A DNA stretch of 64,000 nt from Kondoa malvinella (Eukaryota > Basidiomycota > Agaricostilbomycetes > Agaricostilbales > Kondoaceae), in assembly GCA_039545315.1 (NCBI GenBank), contig BCIM01000001.1, forward strand, positions 1,482,807 to 1,546,806. Reading direction: 5' to 3'. Positions 10,021 through 21,165 of this stretch are shown in pieces. The notes beneath the pieces were generated by a model, which saw only the letters and a list, made by a program, of their open reading frames with translations, did not search any database and was not told the origin of the DNA. The translations under genes were made by a program, and so were the position numbers. The first letter of the stretch is position 1. Each line of letters starts with the position of its first letter.

Positions 10021-13000
10021 ATGCCAGAGCCAATAGACTTGGACTTGTATCCTTCTTCTGGCGAGGACCGCAAACCTTCGAAGAAAGCGCTGGGCAAACG
10101 CAAAGCACCGGCGGGTCAAGCAAGTCACTGCCTATCCAGCTGCACAAGTCCCCGCTAACTCTCATCTGACCACACACAGTCCTCGCAAGATGGCAAAGGC
10201 TTCGAGTCAGAGACAGACTCTGAAGGCGAAGAGAAGCCCATGTCAAAGATGCAACAGATCCGCGCTCAAGCTGCTGCAAACAAGGCAGCTCCACGTTTCA
10301 TTGCACCTCTGCCTTCTACCTCTGCTGCTGCTAGCTCTTCGCGTGTTCCTGCTGTCAAGAAGGAAACGATGGACGTTGACCGAGTTCCTGCTGTGTCAAA
10401 ACGCGACAACCCTTTCCTCAATGGTGGCCGCAGTAGCCTCAACAAGTCTGCTCTCAATGGTTTGAATCAGTCTGCGTTGAATGGCGGAAGGCAACACCTC
10501 AATGGAGCCGCTTCTGGCAAAGCAGCGACTCTTGTGCCAGACGCTGCTTTACCAGTTCCATTGACTGTTGCCGAAACAAAGTGTCGAGGTGCAGAAAAGT
10601 ATCCAGGTGAGGCAACTGCTGAGCTGGTTTATCTAAAGGCCGAAGAAGCTTTTCTTCTACAGGTCGAAATCTGATTCAGCCAGGTGTCAAGATGACCTTT
10701 CAGCGCGAACCAACAAATGCATGGGATCGCAATGCTATTCAAGTCAAGATTGGGCAGTCTATTTGCGGCTACATTCCCAAAGGTGTCGCTGGAAAGCTGT
10801 CTCCATTCATCGACACTCAACGCCTTACTATGACCATTGCTGCCGGCGACATTTCAAACCACAAAGCTCGCGGGAGCACTGACATCCCGATCAAGCTGAG
10901 CATCTACGGTAGTCGCACTCTCATGCTCGAACAAGATCTAGCTTGGGCTTTCAATCAATCTGCAGAGAGCAAACCAAATGCTGCTCTGGCCGATCCGTTG
11001 ACTGGTCAAGTTCCAAAGATGGAAGAAGAATCAGCGCAAGATGAGATTCGAGATGAGATGGAACGCACAAGAACCGTCGCCGTTCGAGCTGCCTCTATCT
11101 TGGGTAGTCTGTTTGCTGAAAACTCGGTCGATGTTGCTCTCCTGCCCGTCTGCGATCAACCTCCAAGAATGAGACCAACAACTGTCCTCCTCAAACACCA
11201 ATTGCAAGGGCTGAGGTGGATGATTGAAATGGAGCATCCGAAATTGCCAGAATCGGAATCAGATCCACCTGTTCAGCTGTGGACTAAGGTTGGCGACAAG
11301 GATGGTCTGAATCGCTATTGCAATGTCGGAACCAAGATGTCTGTGCTGGAAGGTGACACGCCAAAGCTGTGAGTCCGCGTGTTATTCTAGCCCTTTCCCT
11401 AAATCTCATGACATTCAGACATCGCGGTGGTATCTTGTCTGATGACATGGGCTTGGGGAAGACCATCACGACTTTGGCTCTCATTCGATCGCCTGTATCT
11501 GGCGAAGGAGTCATTGATCCGCCTGAACCTGAACCAGAAGATCCGAAGCGACGCTACTCTGACGCTACCCTCATCGTCTGTCCGCTTTCAGTCATTGCCA
11601 ACTGGCGGGATCAGATTCGTATGCATGTTGGAGGATTCCAAGAATGCAATTACCATGTCTATCACGGCAAAGACGCTAAGAATGTCAAGAACAGCGATCT
11701 TCGAAAATGCGACGTTGTCATCACTACGTATCAAACGCTTGCAAACGAATACGTGGTCGACAAAGATGGCGAGCTTGTGCGCAAGAAGTCCAAAAAGCCA
11801 AAGAAGGATCAGAAAATCGAGAACGGCACGCTTTACAAAGTCAAATGGCGTAGAGTTGTCTTGGATGAAGGTCACATCATTCGTAATCGCAAGACCCAGG
11901 CTTTCAAGGCTGCCAAAGCGCTCTACGCTGAGCGTAGATGGAGTGAGCCCGTTTGTTGTAATCGTCTACTTTAAGCTGACGCCCTCTTAGTCCTGTCTGG
12001 CACACCTCTTATTAACAAGACTGACGACCTTGGTGCGATGCTTGGCTTTACTCGTGTCTGTCGGCCATTGGACGATGCGAAAGAATGGTCCACCTATGTC
12101 GCTCAGCCCGTCAAGCGAGGCAGAGAGGAAGGCAGTGCCGTCCTTCGAGCAGTCGTGCAAAGCTGTACTTTGCGCAGGTGAGTTGTTTGAAGAGGTGTCT
12201 TGCACATGCTGACGATCAACTCGTCATCAAGAACGAAAGAGGTGTGTCTCTTTATTAAGTCTTGGAACTTGCGATCTGATAGCCGTGTATAGATGAAGGA
12301 CTCGGAAGGCAATCGCATTGTCCCTCTGACACCAGTCTCGCATCACGTCTACAAAGTCAAGCTAGACGACGACATTCGCAAGCTTTACGATACAGCTTTG
12401 TCCGCAGTGCAAGAACGTGTCAAAGGTATGATGGCAAGAAACGAACATTTGACGCAATACGTGAGTCTACTTCGGTATCGTCGAGACTTCGCTGACCCTG
12501 CTCTGTCAGACCAACATCCTAACATAGTATGTCCTGATCCACGCCTTAAAGTGACCTCAAGTGACCATCTGTCCAGCCTGCTACGGCTTAGACAGCTGGC
12601 CTGTGCTCCTTCGCTTGTGCCGGAAGAGTTTCTGCAAGTCGCACGCAATGCAACGACTCTTGGTGATGAGGATGCGGAGGCAGAAGCTCCCATGAATGCA
12701 GAACAAATGATCAAGCTGCGCAGAAAGTTGCTGGAAATGTCAAAGGAGGAATGTCCGATCTGTATTGAGGTACGTCGCAGTAGAGGACCACCCGAGTGCT
12801 GTCTCACGTAGAATATAGCCAATGGAAGAGCCGAGAATCCTGCCCTGTACTCACGTCATGTGCTAGTGAGTCGGCTACTCGTGCACATAAAACAAATGCT
12901 GACTGCGGCATAGTGGTTGTATGGAAGAGATTGTTCAGAAGGATCCGCTGTGTCCTATGTACGGACTATCTCCCTGCATCCGACTACATTCGCTCATCAC

Positions 13001-13901
13001 TCGTTAGGTGCCGCAAACCATTCAAGCTCAAAAACGCTATTGATCTGCCACCCAATATGGATGAGACTCAGTATGGGCAGGAAATGACTCAGCGCGATGA
13101 CTGCTATGCGTCCAAAGCCAAAGAACTCGTACGTCTCATCAAGATTACTGGAAATCAACGCTCGCTGGTCTTCTCGCAATGGACATCGCATCTGCAACAC
13201 CTCGAAGGTAAGCGAGCCGTCAAAAGCCGTTTGAGCAATAGGTTGACCTTTTCTCGAAGATACCCTTGATGATGAGGGCATCACTTACGCCCGCTATGAT
13301 GGCTCTATGAAGATGACTGAACGTGATGCTGTCATCGAAAACTTCAAGAGTCCTTCTGGCCCTCAGATCCTCATGCTGTCCTTGGCCTGTGGAGCTCTCG
13401 GACTCAACTTGACCGTGGCGGAAAATGTCTTCTTGGTGTGTTTACACGTTTTAGATCTGTACATGCGCTGACCTGCCTTCTAGCTTGATCCATGGTGCGG
13501 AGCAACTGGTTCTATTGTCCTAGGAGTCTGCTGATGCACAATGTTCCCTGTCTACAGGTGGCAAGCTGCGATTGAGCAACAAGCGATAGATCGCGTGAAC
13601 CGCATCGGACGTACGCCCAGAAATTGTCCAGAGACAGGCAGAGCTGACTAATCTATGATATAGAGGAGAAGTCCGTTCGCGTCTTCCAACTCATTGCGGA
13701 AGACACTATCGAAGATCGAGTCCTGGGCATTCAGCAGCGCAAACAGAAGATGATCGAGGCTGCTTTCTCCGGCACTCGCGGCGCTTTTTTTGAGTGAGTG
13801 TTGTTCATAGAATGAATAGGCTGTCCTGACGTTCTGCCAGGCGAGACAAGACCGAAAGCAAGTTCAACGACATCGCTGAAGCTTTGGGGATTGCAAGCTG
13901 A
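10021..13901 (+). CDS. RAD5: HIRAN-SNF2-RING helicase/ubiquitin ligase, Rad5/HLTF type
   Basis: DNA-damage-tolerance ATPase predicted to polyubiquitinate PCNA and remodel stalled forks. A disordered N-terminus (start MPEPIDLDLYP) is followed by a HIRAN domain (about 10560-10950: KMTFQREPTNAWDRNAIQV, GYIPKG), which binds DNA 3' ends in HLTF. The SNF2 N-lobe has motif I DDMGLGKT near 11441, motif II DEGH near 11864 and SGTP near 11997. A C3HC4 RING sits inside the helicase: CPICIE near 12752, CTHVMC, YGC, CPMC near 12950. The C-lobe has VFSQWTSH, ARYDGS, SLACGALGLNLT and DRVNRIGQ. DEGH instead of DEAH is usual in Rad5/HLTF. The intron within LDPWW (near 13496) and one at the RING fragment the uninterrupted frame. 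About 1,030 residues. Fungal Rad5, Rad8 and HLTF orthology is not separable here. Confidence 0.92.
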
Positions 13902-13912
13902 TTTTGAAAGTG

Positions 13913-15007
13913 TTATGTCTGGGGATTACAATGCTCGAAACATGTATCTTTTTGCCAGTCATCATCCGCTTGTCTAATCACTGTCCGTCCGCGTCCTCTG
14001 GTCGAATATTGTTCCCCTCCTTTCGGAATGTCCAAGTAATGCAAAATCGCAATGTCCTGCTCTGCGAGGTACTTTCTGATATCCCTGTAATGCAGACCTA
14101 TCGCTTGCGGCCCATGGGAGTCGTCTGATAAGCAGAACAGTGCCCCTTTGTTCTTCATAAGCTGCAATCACGGCTACCTTAGCTTTGCAGGATCGCCTTT
14201 CGAAGATAGCTCACCTGTAATACTTCAGCTCCAGGATATGCAGTATTCCATCCTTTCCGGAATGCGGCCCCGTTGATCTCAAACAGAGCTCCGTATTCGA
14301 CAGCCGCTTCAATATTGCGCGCAATTTTAGCCCATGTCGAAGGCAATGCACGAAAGTCCAGCTCCGGATGATACAGACGGCACAGATCAAAGTGACCAAT
14401 CACTTCCGGCTGAAACCGCTGTATCAGAGCGTATTGCTGATCAAAGTAGTGATTGCAGAGTGCTTCATGTTTTCCATCGAAAGAGGCTAAGGCTTGATCG
14501 AACGTCGCCTTGTCAAAGTCTATAGGGACGCCATTCGCATGATGTACGCTGCCAACGATATAGTCGAGCTGGTGGTCTTCTAGCACTGTCGCCAGATCAT
14601 CCAGACTGTCTTGATGTATCACGTCCGTCTCTAGACCAACAAGCAGCGTCAGGCGCCCAGCGTAGGTTGTTTTCAGCTGTGTCGCTTCTTGAACGTAGGT
14701 AGCGAAGGTCTCTTGCAGATGGGCAGGCGTAAGATCAGACTGGCCAAAAGATGCATTGCATGAATACAAGGACTAGAGCGTCAAAGGGCTTCTCGCACTT
14801 CTTCTGGGTACAAGTCTTGCTGCCTGAAGCGTGGCATGTGCTCGCTTAGCCCGTATAGCTGGAAGCCAGCTTGCAAGGCGCCTTCGACAACTTCTTGAAG
14901 AGTTCCCTTCGCATGTCGACAATACTGGCCGCTGAGTGTCGCATCAGGTCTTTCAGTCTACAGCATTGAGGTGTCAAGCACCTGTGCGAATGATGGCTCC
15001 AAGGCAT
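13913..15007 (-). CDS. HIS2: Histidinol-phosphatase (PHP family)
   Basis: Removes phosphate from L-histidinol phosphate in histidine biosynthesis. The PHP metal ligands are visible: exon 1 encodes MPWSHHSHS and its 50-nt intron joins it to GQYCRHAKGT, restoring the HSHHSHSG-type signature. Further motifs are YGLSEHMPR, VGLETD, YIVGSVHH, HFDLCR, LFEINGAA and near the end LSDDSHGP. Three introns; about 310 residues, as expected for eukaryotic HIS2. The start at 15007 is required by the first metal motif. The stop (TAA at 13913-13915) lies only 11 bp from the stop of the convergent helicase gene, so their 3' UTRs must overlap. Confidence 0.92.
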
Positions 15008-15087
15008 GTCGGTTCACGGTCGTGAAGAGCAAAACAGGTCTGAGCAGTTACATGTCCACTACGTGCTATTTGACAGTCTCGCATGAG

Positions 15088-16558
15088 TCATACGTTCCTT
15101 TGATGGTACTCTTGAGAGTGGTAGCGGCTTTCCAGCCAGATGTGCTTGATATCTGTACACCAAGTCAGCGTCTGGTTATACGGCAGGTTCATTGAGACCC
15201 ACGCAAGATTGAACGCTTCGTCCCTGTAGTACTTCCGCAGCACTTCGCCGGACTGCAGAGTAGCACACCAGAACTCGACACCAGGCTTCTTGCCCGGATT
15301 CGACAGGAGGAATTCCTTGTCTTGACTCAAGTCTAGCCAGACATCGTATAGGAATGGTAAGGAGCCGGTCACCAGACAGTGCATTATCCGTTGTCGAGCA
15401 TTGAAGATCGAGTTTTCGTCTGTTGGGAAGTTGCAATATTGTATGATTGCGCCTTTAGAAGGATTCCGAGTGATTTGTTCAACCAGCTGCATAACGATGA
15501 CACTGCAGTCGTGGCCTGAATGATTCGGAGTGAACTAGCGAAAAAATCAGCAGGGCAGAGTCAGGAACGCAGACTCACTTTCAGTTCAAGGCGAATGTTC
15601 TCTTTTGTCCAGCTGGGAACCACGCTTCTCTGCGCCTCCTCCTTCACTAATTGTTCCGCGTTCCACCACAGCGTGAACAAAGTCGGCATGCCCTTAAAGA
15701 ACCTATTCTGACTACGATTCGTTCCGTCTTCTGTTTCTGAAGGGTTGTCATACAGCACGAAGGTGCCTTCAACCAGGTAGCAAACGACGAGAAAGACATG
15801 ACCAGGTCGGTAACAGACAAGCAAAAGTCGATCGAGCGATTCGAAAGAAAGGCCGGCGAGATGAATCTGACGCATCTGTTCCTCCACCCATATCCTACTA
15901 AGATGGGCGAAGCCTTCTTTGTCCTTGCGCTTCATCACGTCAAAGAGCTCTTTCGGTATAGAAGCGACGTGACATTTCGGCATCTCCTTCTTGCTACCGA
16001 CTCCGCTCTCTGCAAATACTCGACACCGCTTCGAGATAAGCGAATAGTAAGCGTCTTGGACCTGTCGGCTGACGCCTGGACAATCTTGAGCTATTGATTG
16101 AGTAATGCTGGAGCAAAAAACTGACCGTGATCCGCGAGCTTCTTGCCTAAGGGCAGCAGCGCCTTCACCAATTTCGTTTCAAGCGTGAGGTCCTGGAAGC
16201 CGCGGCGTTGTATGGTGAGCAGATACTTGTTCTGGTGATGCAGGACCGCTTGTACGATATCCTTCTCCGATGGGGACAGCTGGGTCGCAAAGCACCACTT
16301 GTAAAGCTGTTCTCGGGATTCAGATGACGGATATGATGACTTGCGTGGAGGAGATGAAGAGGAAACGGGAGCTACTCGTTCGACTGATATCCTTGAATAG
16401 CTTGAGCTGTTCCGTATATGAGGCGGACGGGGCGCGAGTAGGTGATGAGGAGAGGCGCAAAGCGGTTCTAGCGAGGCCTGTACTTCTATGGGCGAAAGGA
16501 CATCTTGGAGGTTTCTCGAACTGGTCGAGTAGCGTTGCTTGCTGCTGACTATGGACAT
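15088..16558 (-). CDS. Ulp1/C48-like cysteine protease candidate
   Basis: Three exons give about 455 residues. The N-terminal 120 residues are Ser/Pro-rich, followed by a catalytic-looking region: RPGHVFLVVCY supplies a candidate His, VLYDNPS a candidate Asp, and after an intron TPNHSGHDCSVIVMQLVEQ the Cys. Order and spacing match the H..D..Q/N-x-D-C plan of SUMO/Nedd8 proteases (peptidase C48). The Cys is followed by Ser rather than the usual Gly, and an Asn four residues upstream may replace the oxyanion Gln. If correct it would remove a small ubiquitin-like modifier. The start at 16558 (MSIVSSKQ) splices in frame via DHG|GVSRQ. The gene ends 80 bp before HIS2, same strand. Annotation rests on motif order only. 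Confidence 0.6.
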
Positions 16559-16660
16559 TGAACGCTGTTCAGAAGCAAAGGAAGTTGTCGTCTTCAGTCA
16601 AACCGGTTGTCGACAAAGGCGAGAAGTCGACATCGAACTCAGCGTGACTCCCAAATGACC

Positions 16661-17786
16661 TTATTGCACTGCTTTAGGCTTGCTGTTGGACATGCTGATG
16701 TATGTCGTCCATCTTGAGCACAGCACGGCAGAGGCATTTGAAATGGCGTCGTTTTTGACAAATTCTGGAATCGTGTCCCGATGACCTAAACCGAGCTGGC
16801 CAAATTCGTCTGCAAGTGCGCGTCGATGAGTCCCTGCACAGAACAACGACAAAGATAGCTCACTTCTTCCGCAGACCCAGACATCGCCCGAGTCGGTGAT
16901 CAATACCGTATGAGCAGCACCACAATCAACATCCACAATATTTGGCTGTTCTTGTTCTTCTCCAACCTTCAGATCGACCAAAGTGGGCTCGACACCAGGC
17001 TTTCCACTGCACTGCGAGTCCTTGTTACATCCCCAGATGTACAGACTACCTTCCGCAATCACGGCACAGTGTAGATCGCCCATTGCGATTTTGTCTATCT
17101 GCATGCCTTCAAAGATGTCGATCGAGTCAAGCAATTCATCAGCCTGTCTGCCTAATTGTCCGAAGCGGTTATCGGTTCCGAGAGAAAAGAGAGCTGGCGG
17201 TGAAGTGCGTATGAGGAATTGACCAGCTCCTGGTATGATCTCAGAGATGGTGTAGCCGTCTGGTATGACGGAGCCGGAAGAAGCAGTCTCTTCTAAAAAG
17301 GCCTCGAGGTCGTCGAATAGCCAAAGATGATCAGGTACAGTCTCTTTGACAGTTGATCAGCAAGAAAACAATAAGACATCAAGAAGCATACCGTCTACTA
17401 GCAGGATCTGACTGTTATTGCTCATGCTGCAGTGAAGTACGTGTTGACGAAGGACTTTGCCAGAGACATCGGTCAAAGTTCCATCTTGATAATGGACCAG
17501 ATGAAAGTCGTCTGATCCAATGAATACCTTCACCGCTAGTCCTGGCCGTAGCTGAACATCGGTGCCAGGTGTGATGAAGGATGATTCGCCTGAGGCTCGT
17601 TCGACCTGTTGATAATGAGCTCTCGTGAATGAATAGAGAAAAACAGCAGCGCACTATATGAGATGCCCAGCAGGCTGCTATAACGCCATGCCCTTCCAAC
17701 AAAACGGGTCGGTCTTGCTCGTCCAATTGCTTTTCGTCCACATTCGACAGGACATTGTAGCCCATCTGGTACAGACTGCGAGCCAT
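16661..17786 (-). CDS. RCC1-repeat protein (Ats1/SERGEF-like)
   Basis: Beta-propeller protein with recognisable RCC1 repeats: LYQMGYN at the start, PPALFSLGTDNRFGQLG near 17170, GSLYIWGCNKDSQCSG near 17030, and GDVWVCGRNEFGQLGLGHRDT near 16780-16890 after an intron. Pairs of CAVIAE and AHTVLITDSG motifs fit blades of one seven-bladed propeller. Length is roughly 310 residues, so a short RCC1-only protein, not the chromatin RCC1 with its nuclear tail. The start is set at 17786 (MARSLYQMG) because related short proteins begin directly with a repeat; an upstream start cannot be excluded. RCC1 folds act as exchange factors or adaptors. The partner here is unknown. Confidence 0.75.
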
Positions 17787-18163
17787 CGAAGCGCAAGATA
17801 CAGAGAAGATTTAATAAGGCAGAGAGCTTGTTCCGTGAATGTCCTTCCAACAACGCCAATAAAGATAGAACAGCCAGCGCGATGTCCTAGCGACGCAGCA
17901 GGAGGGAGACTTCAGATTTTCAGACGACGAGCATTCTGGCCTTGCTGTAGCTGAATACCTCGGAAAGCGAGTGTCTTAGAACTTTTGGCCGTGACTGATG
18001 AAGGCATTACAAGGCAAAGCACAGCAGAAGTCCAGGAAACTACGTCGAGCTTGTTTTACTGTCGTTGGCAATAGCGCGTCCTGCGGTCCAGATTCATGCA
18101 TTCCACGCGCGACTCCAGGTATTTCGAGTCTGCCCTTACTGTCAAACATCAACCTCGAAAACC

Positions 18164-18909
18164 CAATGGACTGCGCTCAAACTATCGGAAAGACGCCAGA
18201 CGGTTGCGCTGTGTGCGGACTTGGCAGCGCATACAATTTGAAACGCTGCGGGAATGCAGATGTCGATTCTACGTAAGTCAGACCAGGGTCATGAGCTTCA
18301 TGCTCACCGAGTCGTCCCCTGCAGTGCAGCAACGTTTGTCAGCTACATGTACTCCGCGGTCTTTTCTAGTAGTACCAATCTCATCAGTGGTCTGCAGGAC
18401 TGGCGTATTCATAAAGTGGACTGTTCTCGAATGAAGCAAGAAGCTACGGAGCGCTTTGAAGCCAAACCTCAGCCTAATTTGAACGCGAAGGGAACAAATA
18501 TACCTGCCGATCCGGAAGAGGATGGCGTTACAATGTCTCAATGGCGAGCCAAAAATCTTCTGCACAACATACTATAATTAGACGACGCCCGCGTAACTGT
18601 TGCCTTGAGCGAGCATGCAGTCTTTCTCGAGTTGGAACACAGAGAAGCTTTGCAGGAGCTTCGACTAGCTATGAGGATCTTTTCGCAAGTCAATGATACG
18701 CGTACGTTATGCTTTTATCGCGCATACTCCTATTGCCGGCTCATGCAGCTGCAGATGCGGTTGAACCATCAGACAAGGACGTTATAGCCGCTTATCAACT
18801 CGCTAGCGAGCCTATTATCCGTCGAAACAGCAAAGGCAAAATGAAGCGTTCTTGCGCAGCCAGCACCGGCCAAAGGTGGGTGGTACTTTCGAGCGCATTT
18901 TGTTCTTGA
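18164..18909 (+). pseudogene. MYND-finger gene with broken reading frame
   Basis: Starting at ATG 18164 the frame reads DGCAVCGLGSAYNLKRCG, the first half of a MYND finger. The second half, CRCRFY|CSNVCQLH|DWRIHKVDC, follows at once but in a different frame: one nucleotide is missing (or extra) in the third Cys pair near 18246-18256. Introns at 18273 (GTAAGT) and after CQLH (about 18349-18402) then work normally. The finger is followed by about 55 residues ending LLHNIL and an in-frame TAA at 18575-18577. The same frame continues for some 45 more coding-like residues (LELEHREALQELRLAMRIF) and, past another intron, to about 18909. Two lesions suggest a decaying gene; a base-calling error at the GGG run is the alternative. 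An upstream ATG at 17998 is also in frame. Confidence 0.45.
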
Positions 18910-19475
18910 CAGCTGAGGGCAAGATCGACATGGGTTGTTGAACAATGCTATTGTTGAGTGCTTGAGCAGAGACTGGTTGGACTGTGCTCATCTGTGCGTG
19001 CGTGCATGTTATTATCATGAATGCACAATGCGATGATGCTGGCTGCTGCTATCGACAGGTACCATCAATCGGACTTTCGTCTATTTCTTTGACTGAAACA
19101 CCACGAGCCCATCATTACCTATGTGTCATTTCCTTTCACTACTATCTCGCTCGGTATTTCCCAACCTCCTCTGGAAGATTTTTGCGGCCGTACATTCGTC
19201 GCGGTGTCTTTTCAAGATTCTTGAACATCTCCTGATGGGCGCATAAGCAATATATCTTGTTCATTGCCCGGATCGTCCTTCTCTCTGGCTCGGATGCGTT
19301 GCTCTACTTTCACGAGGGTGCGCGCCTTCCATGTACGTCCGGGTCCCTTTGTATTGTTGTACACCTTCCGAACGTCTTCTTGTTCCCGGACGTCGTTGCC
19401 GGGCTCTAATCCGCAGTTCGGTCTTCCTTACGAAGTAATTCCTTATCGCTTGCCCTTGCTTTACTATTCCACCAA
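18910..19475. other. Intergenic region, no gene seen
   Basis: Lies between the broken MYND locus and the unknown gene at 19476. Overlapping open frames here (for example from 19264) share no recognisable content and run into the true gene in another frame. C/T-rich stretches near 19270-19470 look like its promoter and leader. Confidence 0.5.
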
Positions 19476-20979
19476 ATGGCTACGTCGACTTCAGGCCGCT
19501 GGGACGTTTACAAGAGCGAGGCTGTCATTCATTATATCCCGCTCCTCGACAATTTGGCTCTTGCTCGTGGTCTTTTGGGCACTCAGTCTCATGCGCCGGG
19601 AACAACACCACCCTCGCTGTTCGAGTCTTGTGCTGCCCACATGGAGAATTTCGATTACCACAGTTACGAGTATTACAATAGCCAACGTGGTGATCATTCC
19701 ATCGCTGACTTGTAAGGCTTAGATTGCGCAGACTTGAAACAGCTGACGAATAATAGACTCCGCGATCGTGTTGACGCCGCTAGGACGTTCATCAACGGTA
19801 AGACGCGCAGACCCTCTTGATTGAGCTCCTCAGCTGATTGCTTCCTTCTGCTAGATAACAAATACCATGCCACTGAGGTGCAGAACTCCACTTGCTTCTT
19901 GGTTGCTCCTAAAACAGGTCTTGTGAATAGATGACTACAGCCGCGACCGTATTCATGAACAAGCTTCTCAGCCACGGGCACGTGATCAAGACGCAATCCC
20001 CGCTCTCATACAGGCTCGTAGTCAGTGATGTCCGCGAGCACGATTTAGAGAGGAAACTAAGCATTTACAGGATTGGGAGCACCTGGAAGAGTGGCTTGTC
20101 TGGACGCGTCTTCATCCAAAGTCGGACTTCTACTATCCGGCGGGTGTCAAAGTTTGGTGTTTCGAGCATTCAGCCTTTGCCAATGCCAAGGTGAGACTTG
20201 CGTTCCCTGTCTTATCCGATGCTCACTGACGCTTAATCGCTGATGATAGCAGCCCCAGGCATTGCTTCAACAGATCCTCCATCGCGCAAGCGGCCGACAA
20301 GGCGAGTTGGAGAAATATATGCAAGCTAAAGCAATGGAAGGTTCGCATGTACTACATGAGATTGCCATCGCTAGTAAGGTCACCTTTGAGCTCTTACCAG
20401 AGGTGAAGCTAATCCTCGCAGCGGTTCATGCTATCGATCTTTGGCGCAACATACACACTGAGAAGCCATCCGCACAAAGCTTCATTTGGTATTGGCTGCC
20501 CTATCCCGTCGTCTATTCGTCTGGTGTGTGGGGGGATATCGTCACTTCTGCGCAAATTCAGGTGAGTCGCTAAACAGCACGTCCGGTGACGCTCATGTGC
20601 TGTACCAACAGTCGCCTAGCTGGTATCGAGACCAACACTTGGCTGAAATGAAGGATCAATTGTGTGAGTTTCAGTGAGAGAGTGTCCACAATGTACTCAT
20701 GCCTTCTTTGGATGCGGCCAGTCCGTACAGTGTTCTGCTACGCGCATCACACCCATAATCGTATACCTATCGGCAAGGCCGTCTGGGAATACCTTGCAGC
20801 GAACGCCCAAACAGTAAGCCGATGTGATGGTCTTTGCGCTCTGTTTCCATCCTTCGCAGCTGGGCCACTCTGCCAAGCCATACTCTGACAGAACTCGCTA
20901 TGAGGAACTGGTGAACGGACATCAGATGGCCATAATACATCCGCACCTGCAGCTGCACACGGATCTCCAGAGGACTTAG
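19476..20979 (+). CDS. Uncharacterised multi-exon protein, about 370 residues
   Basis: Exons join consistently from MATSTSGRWDVYKSEAV through SIADL|LRDRVDAARTFIND|NKYHATE|MTTAATVF, then DWEHLEEWLVWTRLHPKSD, YPAGVKVWCFEHSAFANAK, QPQALLQQILH, WYWLPYPVVYSSGVWGD and SPSWYRDQHLAEMKDQLFR. It ends HTDLQRT with stop at 20977-20979. The protein is soluble-looking and rich in Trp, His and Tyr, with no signal peptide or membrane segment. I do not recognise the family. High aromatic content and phase-consistent introns argue that it is a real gene. It precedes NAA15 by 186 bp on the same strand. Confidence 0.65.
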
Positions 20980-21165
20980 ATCGAGTGTATCTTGCTCACT
21001 ACAACTGTATATGTACCGAACTTCTCAGTAATTAGGCAGTCACTGCATCAACACATTTTCTTGACACTACACGACCGAGTGATCTGGGATTGGTTGAGAT
21101 CCATATATCTGAACCTCTTCTCTGGTGTTACCCCTAGTCCGTCTTCATACCTAAAATCGTGGAAG

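Noticed and set aside
18575..18577. Stop-codon readthrough or recoding in the MYND locus
   Set aside because: The same locus also has an upstream frameshift, so decay or sequence error is simpler than recoding.
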